This document shows positions 1 to 5,997 of a stretch of DNA of 15,030 nt, piece by piece; position 1 is the stretch's first letter, and every line of letters starts with the position of its first letter. A program made the translations under genes and the position numbers. Where the stretch lies: the NCBI GenBank assembly GCA_040880365.1, contig JBBDIO010000220.1:1-15030 (forward strand). Direction: 5' to 3'. Source of the stretch: JBBDIO01 sp040880365. Its GTDB lineage: Bacteria > Chloroflexota > Anaerolineae > Caldilineales > Caldilineaceae. The notes under the pieces were generated by a model. That model saw only the letters and a program-made list of their open reading frames with translations. It searched no databases and was not told the origin of the DNA.

Positions 1-345
1 AATCCGGCCGCGCCGGTGAGCCGCCGCTGGAGCAATCGCAAGCCTGTGCCCGGCTATATCCGGCGTATGCAGGCTCGGCAGCCAGTGGTGGATTTTGAAG
101 AAGAGCTTTCGGCGGCGGTTTCGATGGGCGAAACCATGATGATGGGGCTACGCCTGGTGCAGGAGGGTGTGGAGTTGGCGCGCTTTCACCGCCAGCACGC
201 CTGCGAATTGGGCAAGGTCTTTGCCCGTGAACAGGCTCAGTTGGAAGCCGCGGGCCTGATTCAGACTACACCGGCGCGGGTACGCGTGACACCGCGGGGA
301 TTGCTGCTGGCAAATCAGGTGGCCGAGACGTTTTTGGCCGTGTAA
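1..345 (+). CDS. hemW: HemW, radical-SAM haem chaperone (C-terminal part; gene starts before the window)
   Basis: The reading frame is open from base 1 to the TAA at 343-345 and gives about 114 residues. The visible part matches the HemN_C domain at the end of HemW/HemN-like proteins: a segment GETMMMGLRLVQEGVELARF, then a winged-helix-like stretch ending VRVTPRGLLLANQV. HemW is known as a radical-SAM family member that carries and inserts haem; it was long annotated as oxygen-independent coproporphyrinogen III oxidase. The radical-SAM CxxxCxxC motif must lie upstream, so HemW cannot be separated from true HemN on catalytic residues. The GTG at position 16 is internal, not a start. The gene is followed after 74 bp by coaD on the same strand, so co-transcription is possible. 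Confidence 0.82.
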   Translation, partial: NPAAPVSRRWSNRKPVPGYIRRMQARQPVVDFEEELSAAVSMGETMMMGLRLVQEGVELARFHRQHACELGKVFAREQAQLEAAGLIQTTPARVRVTPRGLLLANQVAETFLAV

Positions 346-419
346 GCGTGCGTGGCGATTATGCAGTATGCGACAAGAGTTGTTATAGAAAATAGTTGGA
401 TCAGGCAAAAGGAGTAGTC

Positions 420-1001
420 ATGACGCGGGCGCTATATCCGGGGACGTTTGACCCCATCCACAACGGGCATATCGATATTGCGACGCGCGCGAGTCTGCTC
501 TTCGACGAGCTGGTGCTTGCGGTATACGATGCGCCACCCAAGAAATTGCTCTTTGATACGGAAGAGCGCGTGGCCTTTGCCCAGGCGGCTTTGGCCCATC
601 TGCCCAATGTGACGGTGATGCCTTATGTGGGCCTGACCGTGAATTGTGCGGTGGAGTTGGAGGCGCAGGCGATTGTGCGCGGGCTGCGCAATGTGGCCGA
701 TTTTGAATATGAACACCAGATCGGATGGGCCAATAAGCAGTTGGCGCCCCATGTAGATGTTTGTTGCCTGTTTTGCAATGGGCAATATGCCTATCTCAGC
801 GCCACGATTTTGAAGGAAGTCGCGGGGCTGGGGGGCGACATTCGAGCCTGGGCGCCGCCGGTTGTGCAAGCGGCCCTGGCCCAGAAATTCCCACGTGACG
901 ACACAGACACGGCGGCTGCCGATGGCGCGACTGGCCCTGCTGTCGGCCCTACTGTGGAATCTTTTACCCGTAGCCATAGCAAGCTCTCCCACCGAGGATA
1001 G
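420..1001 (+). CDS. coaD: Phosphopantetheine adenylyltransferase (CoaD)
   Basis: CoaD transfers AMP from ATP to 4'-phosphopantetheine, the penultimate step of coenzyme A synthesis in the cytosol. The 193-residue product has the nucleotidyltransferase signature GTFDPIHNGH at residues 8-17, the substrate-binding RGLRNVADFEYE at 88-98, and the C-terminal YLSATILKEVAGLGGD at 125-140, in the place of the usual ISSTxIR/SSSLVKE motif. The start is the ATG at 420, because AAAAGGAG at 407-414 sits 5 nt upstream; a TTG at 396 lies before that ribosome site and is rejected. The family is normally 155-165 residues. Here about 35 extra residues rich in Ala, Asp, Gly and Thr follow the conserved KFPRD end and look like a disordered tail. 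The stop lies just before the ribosome-binding site of the next gene, which suggests one operon. Confidence 0.95.
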   Translation: MTRALYPGTFDPIHNGHIDIATRASLLFDELVLAVYDAPPKKLLFDTEERVAFAQAALAHLPNVTVMPYVGLTVNCAVELEAQAIVRGLRNVADFEYEHQIGWANKQLAPHVDVCCLFCNGQYAYLSATILKEVAGLGGDIRAWAPPVVQAALAQKFPRDDTDTAAADGATGPAVGPTVESFTRSHSKLSHRG

Positions 1002-1002
1002 C

Positions 1003-1008
1003 AGGAGG
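1003..1008 (+). promoter_or_regulatory. Shine-Dalgarno site that decides the start after coaD
   Basis: A perfect AGGAGG lies 1 nt after the coaD stop. Counting 6 nt downstream reaches an ATC codon at 1015, not ATG, GTG or TTG. The TTG at 1024 is 15 nt away, longer than usual spacing. A GTG at 1008 is in another frame. Confidence 0.6.
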
Positions 1009-1014
1009 TGTCGT

Positions 1015-1608
1015 ATCGCAATCTTGCAGTTGGTAGACCAGCTATTTGAGATGATACGCAACAGCACGCCGCTGCCGCTTTCGCCCTATCGCCTGGTGCG
1101 GGGCGAAGAGTTTGAACAAATGCTGGAGCGGTTGCGTATCAATGTGCCCAGCTCGATTCGCGAGAGTGAGCGCATGTTGGCCGAACGCGACCGCTTTGTC
1201 GCCGATGCCCAGGCCGAAGCCCAGCGCATTGTCAAAGAAGCCAAGCAGCAGGCAATTCATCTGGTGAGCGAGCGCGCAGTTGTGGCCCAGGCCCAACAGA
1301 CCGCCGAACGCATCGAGCGCGACGCGCGCGCATCGGCCCGCAGACGGTCCGACGAGGCCGACCACTATGCCGTCCAGGTCTTAGAGGCATTGGCCCAGCA
1401 CCTGCGCGACACGCTGGAACAGGTGGAGAACGGGATTGAGGTCATGCATACTACGGACGATGGCGGTAAGGACGAAGGCGGCAAGGACGAAAGCGGCAGA
1501 ATGGCGCAGGTTGCCACCGGCGCAGCTGCCCACGGTCACACGCCAGACGTTGCGCCGGGTGCGGCCGCCCAATCGGAACCGGAACCGGACGAATCGCCTA
1601 CTCGTTAG
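1015..1608 (+). CDS. Coiled-coil DivIVA/ATP-synthase-b-like protein downstream of coaD
   Basis: The product is about 197 residues and soluble, with a short conserved N-terminal segment (LQLVDQLFEMI, residues 4-14), a linker, and a long Ala/Glu/Arg-rich helix from about 50 to 145 that would form a coiled coil (for example AQAEAQRIVKEAKQQA). The last 50 residues are Gly/Asp/Ala-rich and probably disordered. It resembles the DivIVA-like or F0-subunit-b-like proteins that follow coaD in Chloroflexota. Its function is unknown; a role in cell-division scaffolding is only suggested by the fold. The start is uncertain. AGGAGG at 1003-1008 is ideally placed (6 nt) for the ATC at 1015, which would give an N-terminus like that of homologues as I remember them. 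A TTG at 1024 is the nearest conventional start but is 15 nt away. Upstream in-frame starts at 862 and 922 would overlap coaD and are unlikely. Confidence 0.75.
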   Translation: MAILQLVDQLFEMIRNSTPLPLSPYRLVRGEEFEQMLERLRINVPSSIRESERMLAERDRFVADAQAEAQRIVKEAKQQAIHLVSERAVVAQAQQTAERIERDARASARRRSDEADHYAVQVLEALAQHLRDTLEQVENGIEVMHTTDDGGKDEGGKDESGRMAQVATGAAAHGHTPDVAPGAAAQSEPEPDESPTR

Positions 1609-1652
1609 CCACTTGCGGGCAGGACCTGCCAGGCCCAGCGATATGCCAGCAA
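1598..1652. repeat. 55-bp direct repeat, left copy, ending at a scaffold gap
   Basis: Bases 1598-1652 are identical, base for base, to 1753-1807 on the other side of the N run. The left copy includes the last codons and the stop of the coiled-coil gene. An exact 55-base identity touching both sides of a gap is what a de Bruijn assembly with k=55 leaves when overlapping contig ends are joined by Ns. It is most likely one biological sequence shown twice. It contains a small hairpin, GGCAGG-A-CCTGCC. Confidence 0.9.
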
Positions 1653-1752
1653 NNNNNNNNNNNNNNNNNNNNNNNNNNNNNNNNNNNNNNNNNNNNNNNN
1701 NNNNNNNNNNNNNNNNNNNNNNNNNNNNNNNNNNNNNNNNNNNNNNNNNNNN
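1653..1752. other. Scaffold gap of exactly 100 N
   Basis: The run is exactly 100 N, a placeholder length rather than a measurement. Because the flanks are the same 55-mer, the two contigs probably overlap and there may be no missing DNA. Collapsing the join would leave 1598-1652 followed directly by 1808 onward. Confidence 0.97.
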
Positions 1753-1807
1753 CTACTCGTTAGCCACTTGCGGGCAGGACCTGCCAGGCCCAGCGATATG
1801 CCAGCAA
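1753..1807. repeat. 55-bp direct repeat, right copy, starting at a scaffold gap
   Basis: This copy is identical to 1598-1652 and begins at the first base after the Ns. Any reading frame seen here is a duplicate of the end of the coiled-coil gene and should not be called as a gene. Confidence 0.9.
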
Positions 1808-1833
1808 TAGATATAGAATATCCGGCGATTTGT

Positions 1834-1862
1834 TTGACAGTTCGAGCCGCGGCCGCTATACT
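1834..1862 (+). promoter_or_regulatory. Sigma-70/SigA promoter for yceD-rpmF
   Basis: A consensus -35 TTGACA (1834-1839) and a near-consensus -10 TATACT (1857-1862) are separated by the optimal 17 bp. Transcription would begin near 1869, about 208 nt before the yceD start codon. It is one of the two clearest promoters in the window and fits a growth-linked ribosomal protein operon. Confidence 0.85.
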
Positions 1863-2076
1863 AATCGTCTGTCACTCGACCGGCAGCCATTCTGCGCGCA
1901 GTGAATCGCAGTGAATAGAGCGCGGCACAGGCTCTGTCCACACTGCTTGCTCACTTGGTTCTTCACTATGTGGCGCGAAGGGGTGTGCGGTCAATTTCGA
2001 GCGACAGGCGGCGCAGAGCAGTGATTGCGGGCTTGTGAATCGGTGCATCTGCCGCGGCGGAATAGGACACCTTATT
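1863..2076 (+). other. Long untranslated leader of yceD-rpmF
   Basis: This gene-free stretch lies between the promoter at 1834-1862 and the yceD start. It begins with a perfect 10-bp tandem repeat, CGCAGTGAAT, at 1897-1906 and 1907-1916. I recognise no riboswitch or ribosomal-protein leader. Together with the join at 1598-1807 it accounts for the 468 bp without a gene between 1609 and 2076. Confidence 0.5.
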
Positions 2077-2703
2077 ATGCAGTTTAATGTTGCGCAGTTG
2101 CTCAAAGAGCCAATCGGGGCCAACCGTCGGTATGAGATGCAGGAAGACCTGCGCGACCTGGACTCTGAATTGGATGTGTTGGGGCCGCTGGTCGGCCATG
2201 TGCAGCTGATTCGCATTCACAGCGGCATCCTGGTCAAAGGCGAGCTGAGTACTGCCATCCGGGCCAATTGCAATCGCTGTTTGGAGCCTTTGGCCGAACC
2301 GGTACGCTTTGAGCTGGAAGAGAGTTTTCGCCCGCTGACCGAAGTGCGGACCGGACGTTTTATTCTGCCCGACGAATTTGAAGGCGAAGAGGACGCGCTG
2401 GAAGACGAAGCGCTGCTCATTAATGAACAACACATTTTGGATATTTCCGAAGTGGTGCGCCAGAATATATGGTTGGCAATGCCCATGATTGCCGGCTGTA
2501 ACTGGACCGGCGAAGGCGAATGTCCCAACTGGTTGAATTATCTGGAGCAGGTGCGCGAAACGACCGGCGAACCGCCGGCGCGCGGCGAAGGGCGTGAAGA
2601 CGCCATCGACCCCCGGTGGGCGGCCCTGGAAGAACTGCGCAAGCAGATGGAAGGCAAAGATAGTTCTGCGCCGGGTGCATCGGGCACGGATACTGCCGAT
2701 TAG
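2077..2703 (+). CDS. yceD: YceD/DUF177 family protein
   Basis: YceD proteins are small bacterial proteins encoded just before rpmF; a link to 23S rRNA processing or ribosome assembly has been reported for the family. The 208-residue product shows the family's CNRCLEPL motif (C65, C68) after a beta-rich half, an acidic middle (residues 96-112), then DISEVVRQNIWLAMP and a second, degenerate cysteine pair (C141, C149) in GCNWTGEGECPNW. In many relatives the second part reads like CxxxCxGLCxxCG, so metal binding, if any, is reduced here. The ATG at 2077 begins the conserved MQFNVAQLLKEP; the upstream start at 2035 lacks a ribosome site and falls before the conserved part. AGGA lies about 9 nt upstream. 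The acidic tail of about 50 residues is variable in the family. The rpmF gene follows 97 bp later. Confidence 0.88.
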   Translation: MQFNVAQLLKEPIGANRRYEMQEDLRDLDSELDVLGPLVGHVQLIRIHSGILVKGELSTAIRANCNRCLEPLAEPVRFELEESFRPLTEVRTGRFILPDEFEGEEDALEDEALLINEQHILDISEVVRQNIWLAMPMIAGCNWTGEGECPNWLNYLEQVRETTGEPPARGEGREDAIDPRWAALEELRKQMEGKDSSAPGASGTDTAD

Positions 2704-2729
2704 GCAGGCATGTATCGTTTGTAATCACG

Positions 2730-2747
2730 CAAGTGATGCGTCACTTG
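2730..2747 (+). promoter_or_regulatory. Hairpin between yceD and rpmF
   Basis: CAAGTGA (2730-2736) and TCACTTG (2741-2747) form a perfect 7-bp stem with a TGCG loop. No T tract follows directly, so it is not a standard terminator. It may act as an attenuator, a processing site or an operator; the sequence does not tell which. The DNA from here to rpmF is AT-rich. Confidence 0.4.
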
Positions 2748-2800
2748 ATTCGCTATTTTGATATGTTTCTTTTGCTATATGTATATAAGGAGTTTGTAAA

Positions 2801-2989
2801 ATGGGACCGCTTCCGAAACGGAAACTGAGTAAAGGTCGGCGCAATCGTCGTCGTGCCCACGATGCGATTGGGACACCCAAGCTGGTACAGTGCCCCACTT
2901 GTCGCGAGAAGATGTTGCCCCATCGCATGTGCCCCCAATGTGGTCACTATAAGGGGCGGCAGGTTGTGGATTTGGGTCTCGACGCTTAG
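2801..2989 (+). CDS. rpmF: 50S ribosomal protein L32
   Basis: The 62-residue product has the L32 N-terminus MGPLPKRKLSKGRRNRRRAH and a zinc ribbon with two CxxC pairs, CPTC (residues 31-34) and CPQC (44-47). It is therefore the zinc-binding form of L32, a component of the large ribosomal subunit. AAGGAG at 2787-2792 is 8 nt before the ATG. It forms the usual pair with yceD. The run of Lys and Arg is typical of a small ribosomal protein in contact with rRNA. Confidence 0.97.
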   Translation: MGPLPKRKLSKGRRNRRRAHDAIGTPKLVQCPTCREKMLPHRMCPQCGHYKGRQVVDLGLDA

Positions 2990-3054
2990 GCGAATTGACC
3001 CCAGCCCAACAAAAAGCAGAAAAATCCCAGGTCGGCGCTGGGTCGAACAAAAAA

Positions 3055-3099
3055 GCAGAGCGTCGGGTTCTTTTCCAGGAACTCGGCGCTCTGCTTTTT
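3055..3099. terminator. Bidirectional rho-independent terminator
   Basis: GCAGAGCGTCGGGTTC (3055-3070) pairs with GAACTCGGCGCTCTGC (3079-3094) as a 16-bp stem with two G-U pairs and an 8-nt loop. The stem is preceded by six A and followed by five T, so it can end transcription from both sides. It ends the yceD-rpmF transcript on the plus strand and the dehydratase/ACT transcript on the minus strand, in a convergent arrangement. Confidence 0.92.
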
Positions 3100-3166
3100 A
3101 TGGTAGGGCATAAAGGTTGGCAGAGATCCGACATAGGTGTCGTCCTGCCGTTGCCTCTCCAGGCCC

Positions 3167-3973
3167 TCATGCGCCGTTGAGAACCGCCAGCGCGCGGGGT
3201 GTCGTGTCGGCGGGCACCAGTAGATAATCGGTATCATAGGTAGAGATGGCGAACAGGGGGATGTTGGCCTCTGCCAATGTAGCAGAAAGCCGCGCCAAAA
3301 TGCCCGTGGCGTTGAGATCCAGCGGGCCTGCCACTTGCAGACAGCGCCAGCCTCTGTTCACTTTTATATTTTGTTCCATATGCTCTGGCAAGCGGGATGT
3401 GGGGCAGACAATCGATAGCTCTTCTGTTGTGCGCGTAATGGCTACCCAGCCCGGTTGGGCCGCCCATGCGGGGATCGGCGCGGAGGGCGCAAGCCGGCAG
3501 ATGCAAAATTCACCGTCCAGGGCGGACACCACCAGCCGCGGTGCTGCGGTTTCTTCAGACAGATGAGCTGCGAGATTGTCTGGGGGCAGAACGCTCTCTA
3601 TCACTTCTTCGATGATGGATTCGCCCGCCGCGCCCCAGCCCGATACACGCGACACGGTAGCATCGGGATCCAATAACCATTGCCATTTTTCATAGAGGCG
3701 CAAACGACCATCGGGCAGGTAGGTGGGGGTAGAGTGACAGCGGCCGCGCATGTGAATGCCTTGTTGGTTCACGTGCTGATAGCTGAAATCGAGCCGCCCC
3801 GCGCCATCGACCGTGCCTACCAGCGTGCCGAAACGAATCGCGCCGCCGGTATAGGTCGCCCATATGAGATCGCCCGCCTGGCGATAGTAAAAGCGGGTGG
3901 CCGCGCCGACCTCGCCCGCGGCAGAATTGGTCACTGCGCGGAAGACGCGATTGTCGTAGTTGATGTTGGACAT
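3167..3973 (-). CDS. Fusion of an 'n-acetylglutamate synthase'-labelled domain with a CASTOR/COG3603-type ACT domain
   Basis: The 268-residue protein has two recognisable halves. Residues 1-124 resemble the stand-alone proteins of about 110 residues that databases label 'n-acetylglutamate synthase' (INYDNRVFRAVTNS at the start, then YTGGAIRFGTLVG, RGRCHSTPTYLPDGRLRLYE and WQW); no GNAT acetyl-CoA motif is visible, so the label may be misleading. Residues 146-266 match the COG3603 ACT family: CICRLAPSAPIPAW, ITRTTEELSIVC, GWRCLQVAGPLDL and the hallmark ISTYDTDYLLV at 243-253. ACT domains bind amino acids; the CASTOR arginine sensors belong to this group. No membrane segment or signal is seen. 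The start is the ATG at 3973; the longer upstream frame runs antiparallel inside the dehydratase codons. It follows the dehydratase by 35 nt on the same strand, so it is probably co-transcribed and may sense a pathway amino acid. Confidence 0.8.
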   Translation of the reverse strand: MSNINYDNRVFRAVTNSAAGEVGAATRFYYRQAGDLIWATYTGGAIRFGTLVGTVDGAGRLDFSYQHVNQQGIHMRGRCHSTPTYLPDGRLRLYEKWQWLLDPDATVSRVSGWGAAGESIIEEVIESVLPPDNLAAHLSEETAAPRLVVSALDGEFCICRLAPSAPIPAWAAQPGWVAITRTTEELSIVCPTSRLPEHMEQNIKVNRGWRCLQVAGPLDLNATGILARLSATLAEANIPLFAISTYDTDYLLVPADTTPRALAVLNGA

Positions 3974-4008
3974 GGGCGCGCGGATTCCCCTCTGCCTGTT
4001 TGTGTAGG

Positions 4009-5079
4009 CTAGGCCGGGAGCGTGATGTCCAGGGCCTGGCGCAGTTCGTCGGGTGAGGTGTTGCCGCCGCTGAGAATCAGGGCAATCTTGCGTCCGTGGA
4101 TGCGGTCGCCCATGCGCAAGGCTGCGGCTAGCGGGGCCGCGCCTGCCGGTTCGGCCAGCGTTTTGGCTTTTTCCAAAAAGAGGCGCACCCCGCGGCGTAG
4201 TTCGTCGTCGTTGACCAGCACAAAGTCGTCCAGGTGTTGCCACAAAATCTGCTGGGGCAGCATAAAGGGTTCACCCGTTGCCAGCCCCCCGGCATAGGTG
4301 TGGATTTCGCCAGTCTGCCAGGCGCGCGCTTTCCACGTTGCATAGGCCGCGGGCGCGTGTTCCGATTGCACGCCGATGACTTCGATGGCGGGATTCACGG
4401 CCTTGGCCGCCAAACACGCGCCCGCCGCGCCGCTGCCGCCGCCGATGGGCACAATCACCATGTCGATTTCAGGCTCGGTTTGCAGAATTTCCAGCGTATG
4501 CGTAGCCACGCCGGTGACCAGAAGCGGCTCATCGCCCGATGAGATAAAGCGCAGTCCGGCTTCGTTTTGCAGGGTGATGCAGTGGCGTTTGCACGCTTCA
4601 AAATCGGCCCCATGAAAGACCACTTCGGCACCATAGCTGCGCATGGCTTCGACCTTGACGGGGTTTGCGCCTTCGGGCACCACAATCACCGCGCGCACGC
4701 CAAAGAGTTGCGCGGCATAGGCGATAGATTGGCCGTGGTTGCCGGTGGAAGCGGTGACGACGCCGCGCGCGCGTTCGGCTTCGCCCAGATGCGCCATGAA
4801 ATTGACGCCGCCGCGGATTTTGAACGCGCCGATAGGCTGGTAATTTTCGTGTTTGACATAGACTTGCGCCTGGAGCAACTGATCCAGCGCGGGGTAGCGG
4901 TGCAGCGGTGTGGGCGGCAGATAGGGCCGAATGGTATTTTGGGCCAGCAGAATATCTTTAAGTGTGGGGAAGGTTGACTGCGGCGCATGTGCGCCCGAAG
5001 CGAGCGACGCGCCGCCTGCTGTAGGCGATACAGTAGGCGATACAGTAGGCGAAGCGCCCGTGGTTCCGTCTGCCGGCAT
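4009..5079 (-). CDS. PLP-dependent threonine/serine dehydratase (fold type II, no ACT domain)
   Basis: The family removes water then ammonia from L-threonine or L-serine, giving 2-oxobutyrate or pyruvate. The 356-residue product has the PLP-lysine motif IGAFKIRGG (K87), STGNHGQS (111-118) that grips the substrate carboxylate, the phosphate loop GGGSGAAG (213-220) and SGGN (337-340) for the pyridine end. It ends at the catalytic domain with no ACT-like regulatory domain, as in catabolic TdcB-type enzymes; substrate choice (threonine, serine, or a racemase such as serine racemase) cannot be settled by eye. The first 35 residues are a low-complexity extension containing SPTVSPTVSPT, coded by a 12-bp tandem repeat. 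AGGAG, read on the minus strand from 5090-5086, is 6 nt before the ATG. The ACT-domain fusion gene lies 35 nt downstream. Confidence 0.88.
   Translation of the reverse strand: MPADGTTGASPTVSPTVSPTAGGASLASGAHAPQSTFPTLKDILLAQNTIRPYLPPTPLHRYPALDQLLQAQVYVKHENYQPIGAFKIRGGVNFMAHLGEAERARGVVTASTGNHGQSIAYAAQLFGVRAVIVVPEGANPVKVEAMRSYGAEVVFHGADFEACKRHCITLQNEAGLRFISSGDEPLLVTGVATHTLEILQTEPEIDMVIVPIGGGSGAAGACLAAKAVNPAIEVIGVQSEHAPAAYATWKARAWQTGEIHTYAGGLATGEPFMLPQQILWQHLDDFVLVNDDELRRGVRLFLEKAKTLAEPAGAAPLAAALRMGDRIHGRKIALILSGGNTSPDELRQALDITLPA
5021..5052. repeat. 12-bp tandem repeat in the N-terminal coding part of the dehydratase
   Basis: GTAGGCGATACA occurs at 5021-5032 and 5033-5044, with a third partial copy, GTAGGCGA, at 5045-5052. 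Being a multiple of three it stays in frame and codes the SPTV repeats of the dehydratase N-terminal extension. Copy number could vary between strains. Confidence 0.85.
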
Positions 5080-5189
5080 TTTCTACTCCTTGTATGGATT
5101 TCATGCCCAGACCCGCAACAGCCGCGCCGCAGGGCGCGGTTCTGCCGGGGTATGGCGTGGTTAAGGATGTGTACCGGCGTGGGCGTGCC

Positions 5190-5411
5190 CTAGTCGCGGT
5201 CCGAAGCATCCTTCTGAAAGTATTGATCCAGGCGATACTCGCGCAGGGCGCGCAGAATCGCACCGGACACCATCCAAGATATCACGCCCAGAACCAGACC
5301 GGAAACGCCTCCCAGGATTATCGCATCTGCGCTGCCGCTAAATGCACCGCCCGCCAGCCCAAACAGTGTGCCGGCTAACGCCAGGATGATCAGCAATTGC
5401 ATGAGATTCAT
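5190..5411 (-). CDS. Small membrane protein with two transmembrane helices, unknown function
   Basis: The 73-residue product begins MNLMQLLIILALAGTLFGLAGG (first helix, residues about 3-24), continues with a Gly/Ala-rich second hydrophobic stretch (IILGGVSGLVLGVISWMVSGAI, about 31-52) and ends in a charged tail, YRLDQYFQKDASDRD. The glycine-rich helices suggest tight packing or an oligomer. I do not recognise a family. The start is the ATG at 5411, with AGGAG 9 nt upstream; an ATG at 5402 is an alternative. A longer frame reaching 5582 has a polar, arginine-rich extension without a ribosome site and is not supported. It lies 110 bp upstream of the dehydratase on the same strand and could share its transcript. 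Confidence 0.65.
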   Translation of the reverse strand: MNLMQLLIILALAGTLFGLAGGAFSGSADAIILGGVSGLVLGVISWMVSGAILRALREYRLDQYFQKDASDRD

Positions 5412-5754
5412 ACTCCTCAACTCCTGTGGCAAAAACTTCTGTGGTAAACCTTGCCGAACAATTTGTGAATGCCTCACTGGTGCCCCGGACTGTGGGTGTG
5501 AACGCAGGTTGCCATACAGCTTGCGTGGGCGTGCATACCGCGTGGGCACGAGGACTGTGTATAGAGGAATACGAATTACCATAGTATGAACGGTGCGGTC
5601 ATTTCCGGTCGATTTTCGGACCGAAATCCTACGATTCCAGCGTGGGGTAAACTACCGTATCCTACGCGGGTCAGCGTGCGGCTTTGCGCATGGCGACCAG
5701 GATTAGGCGCATCCGTCTATAGGATTTGCCCATTTTTGGGAGGCAGGTCGTTTG
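5412..5754. other. Intergenic region between the small membrane protein and the antitoxin gene
   Basis: These 343 bp hold no convincing gene. In particular I see no toxin gene downstream of the antitoxin. A stem ATTTC(C)GGTC / GACCGAAAT (5601-5610 with 5619-5627, one bulged base) could be a weak hairpin or operator. The 8-mer ATCCTACG occurs twice between 5626 and 5666. I could not identify a promoter with confidence. Confidence 0.5.
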
Positions 5755-5952
5755 CTATTTCGGGGGTGTTGCGGGTGGCGTATTTGGATCTTCGTGCAGG
5801 CGCGCATAGGTCTCGATGGGGACCAACACGGCCATGGCGCGCCCGCTGCGCTCGATGATGAACGCATCGCCCCGGTAGTAGGTCTCTTCGAGAAGCTGAC
5901 CAAAGCGTTTGCGGGCTTCCATGGCGCTGATGGTATTGACTGAATTGTGCAT
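5755..5952 (-). CDS. Phd/YefM-family antitoxin (orphan)
   Basis: The 65-residue product has the family pattern of an N-terminal DNA-binding half, VNTISAMEARKRFGQLLEET, followed by GDAFIIERSGRAMAVLVPIETYARL. Phd/YefM antitoxins bind their own promoter through the N-terminal half and wrap the toxin with the C-terminal half. Here the tail after ETYARL is only about 13 residues and Pro-rich (NTPPATPPK), and no toxin gene (Doc, RelE/YoeB or PIN) is adjacent on either strand. It may therefore be an orphan antitoxin, a transcription regulator or a remnant. The start is the ATG at 5952, with GAGGA on the minus strand about 9 nt upstream; the longer frame to 6027 is less likely. The upstream DNA carries repeated TTCTGGAAA sequences. 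Confidence 0.82.
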   Translation of the reverse strand: MHNSVNTISAMEARKRFGQLLEETYYRGDAFIIERSGRAMAVLVPIETYARLHEDPNTPPATPPK

Positions 5953-5968
5953 GTGGGTTTTCCTCTTT

Positions 5969-5997
5969 TTCTGGAAAGAGCCTGTATCTTCTGGAAA
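5969..5997. promoter_or_regulatory. Pair of TTCTGGAAA direct repeats upstream of the antitoxin (candidate operator)
   Basis: TTCTGGAAA occurs exactly at 5969-5977 and 5989-5997. The 20-bp spacing is about two helical turns, so both copies face the same side of the DNA. They lie 17-45 bp upstream of the antitoxin start codon, where an autoregulatory operator would be expected. A third exact copy lies at 6205-6213. The assignment as operator is inference. Confidence 0.45.

Noticed and set aside
862..1014. N-terminal extension of the coiled-coil protein with a signal-peptide-like stretch (MARLALLSALLWNLLPVAIA)
   Set aside because: It overlaps the coaD tail in another frame, has no ribosome site, and the strong AGGAGG lies downstream at 1003-1008.
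1436..1810. Plus-strand open frame running through the first gap
   Set aside because: It is a frame shadow of the coiled-coil gene continued through Ns into the duplicated 55-mer.
2730..2747. Terminator between yceD and rpmF
   Set aside because: The stem is perfect but only 7 bp and no T tract follows directly, so it is listed as a hairpin of unknown role.
3974..4243. N-terminal extension of the ACT-fusion protein into the dehydratase gene
   Set aside because: It reads the dehydratase coding sequence in another frame; the conserved domain begins at the ATG at 3973.
5412..5582. Longer form of the small membrane protein starting at 5582
   Set aside because: The extra 57 residues are Arg/Pro-rich with no ribosome site, while AGGAG precedes the ATG at 5411.
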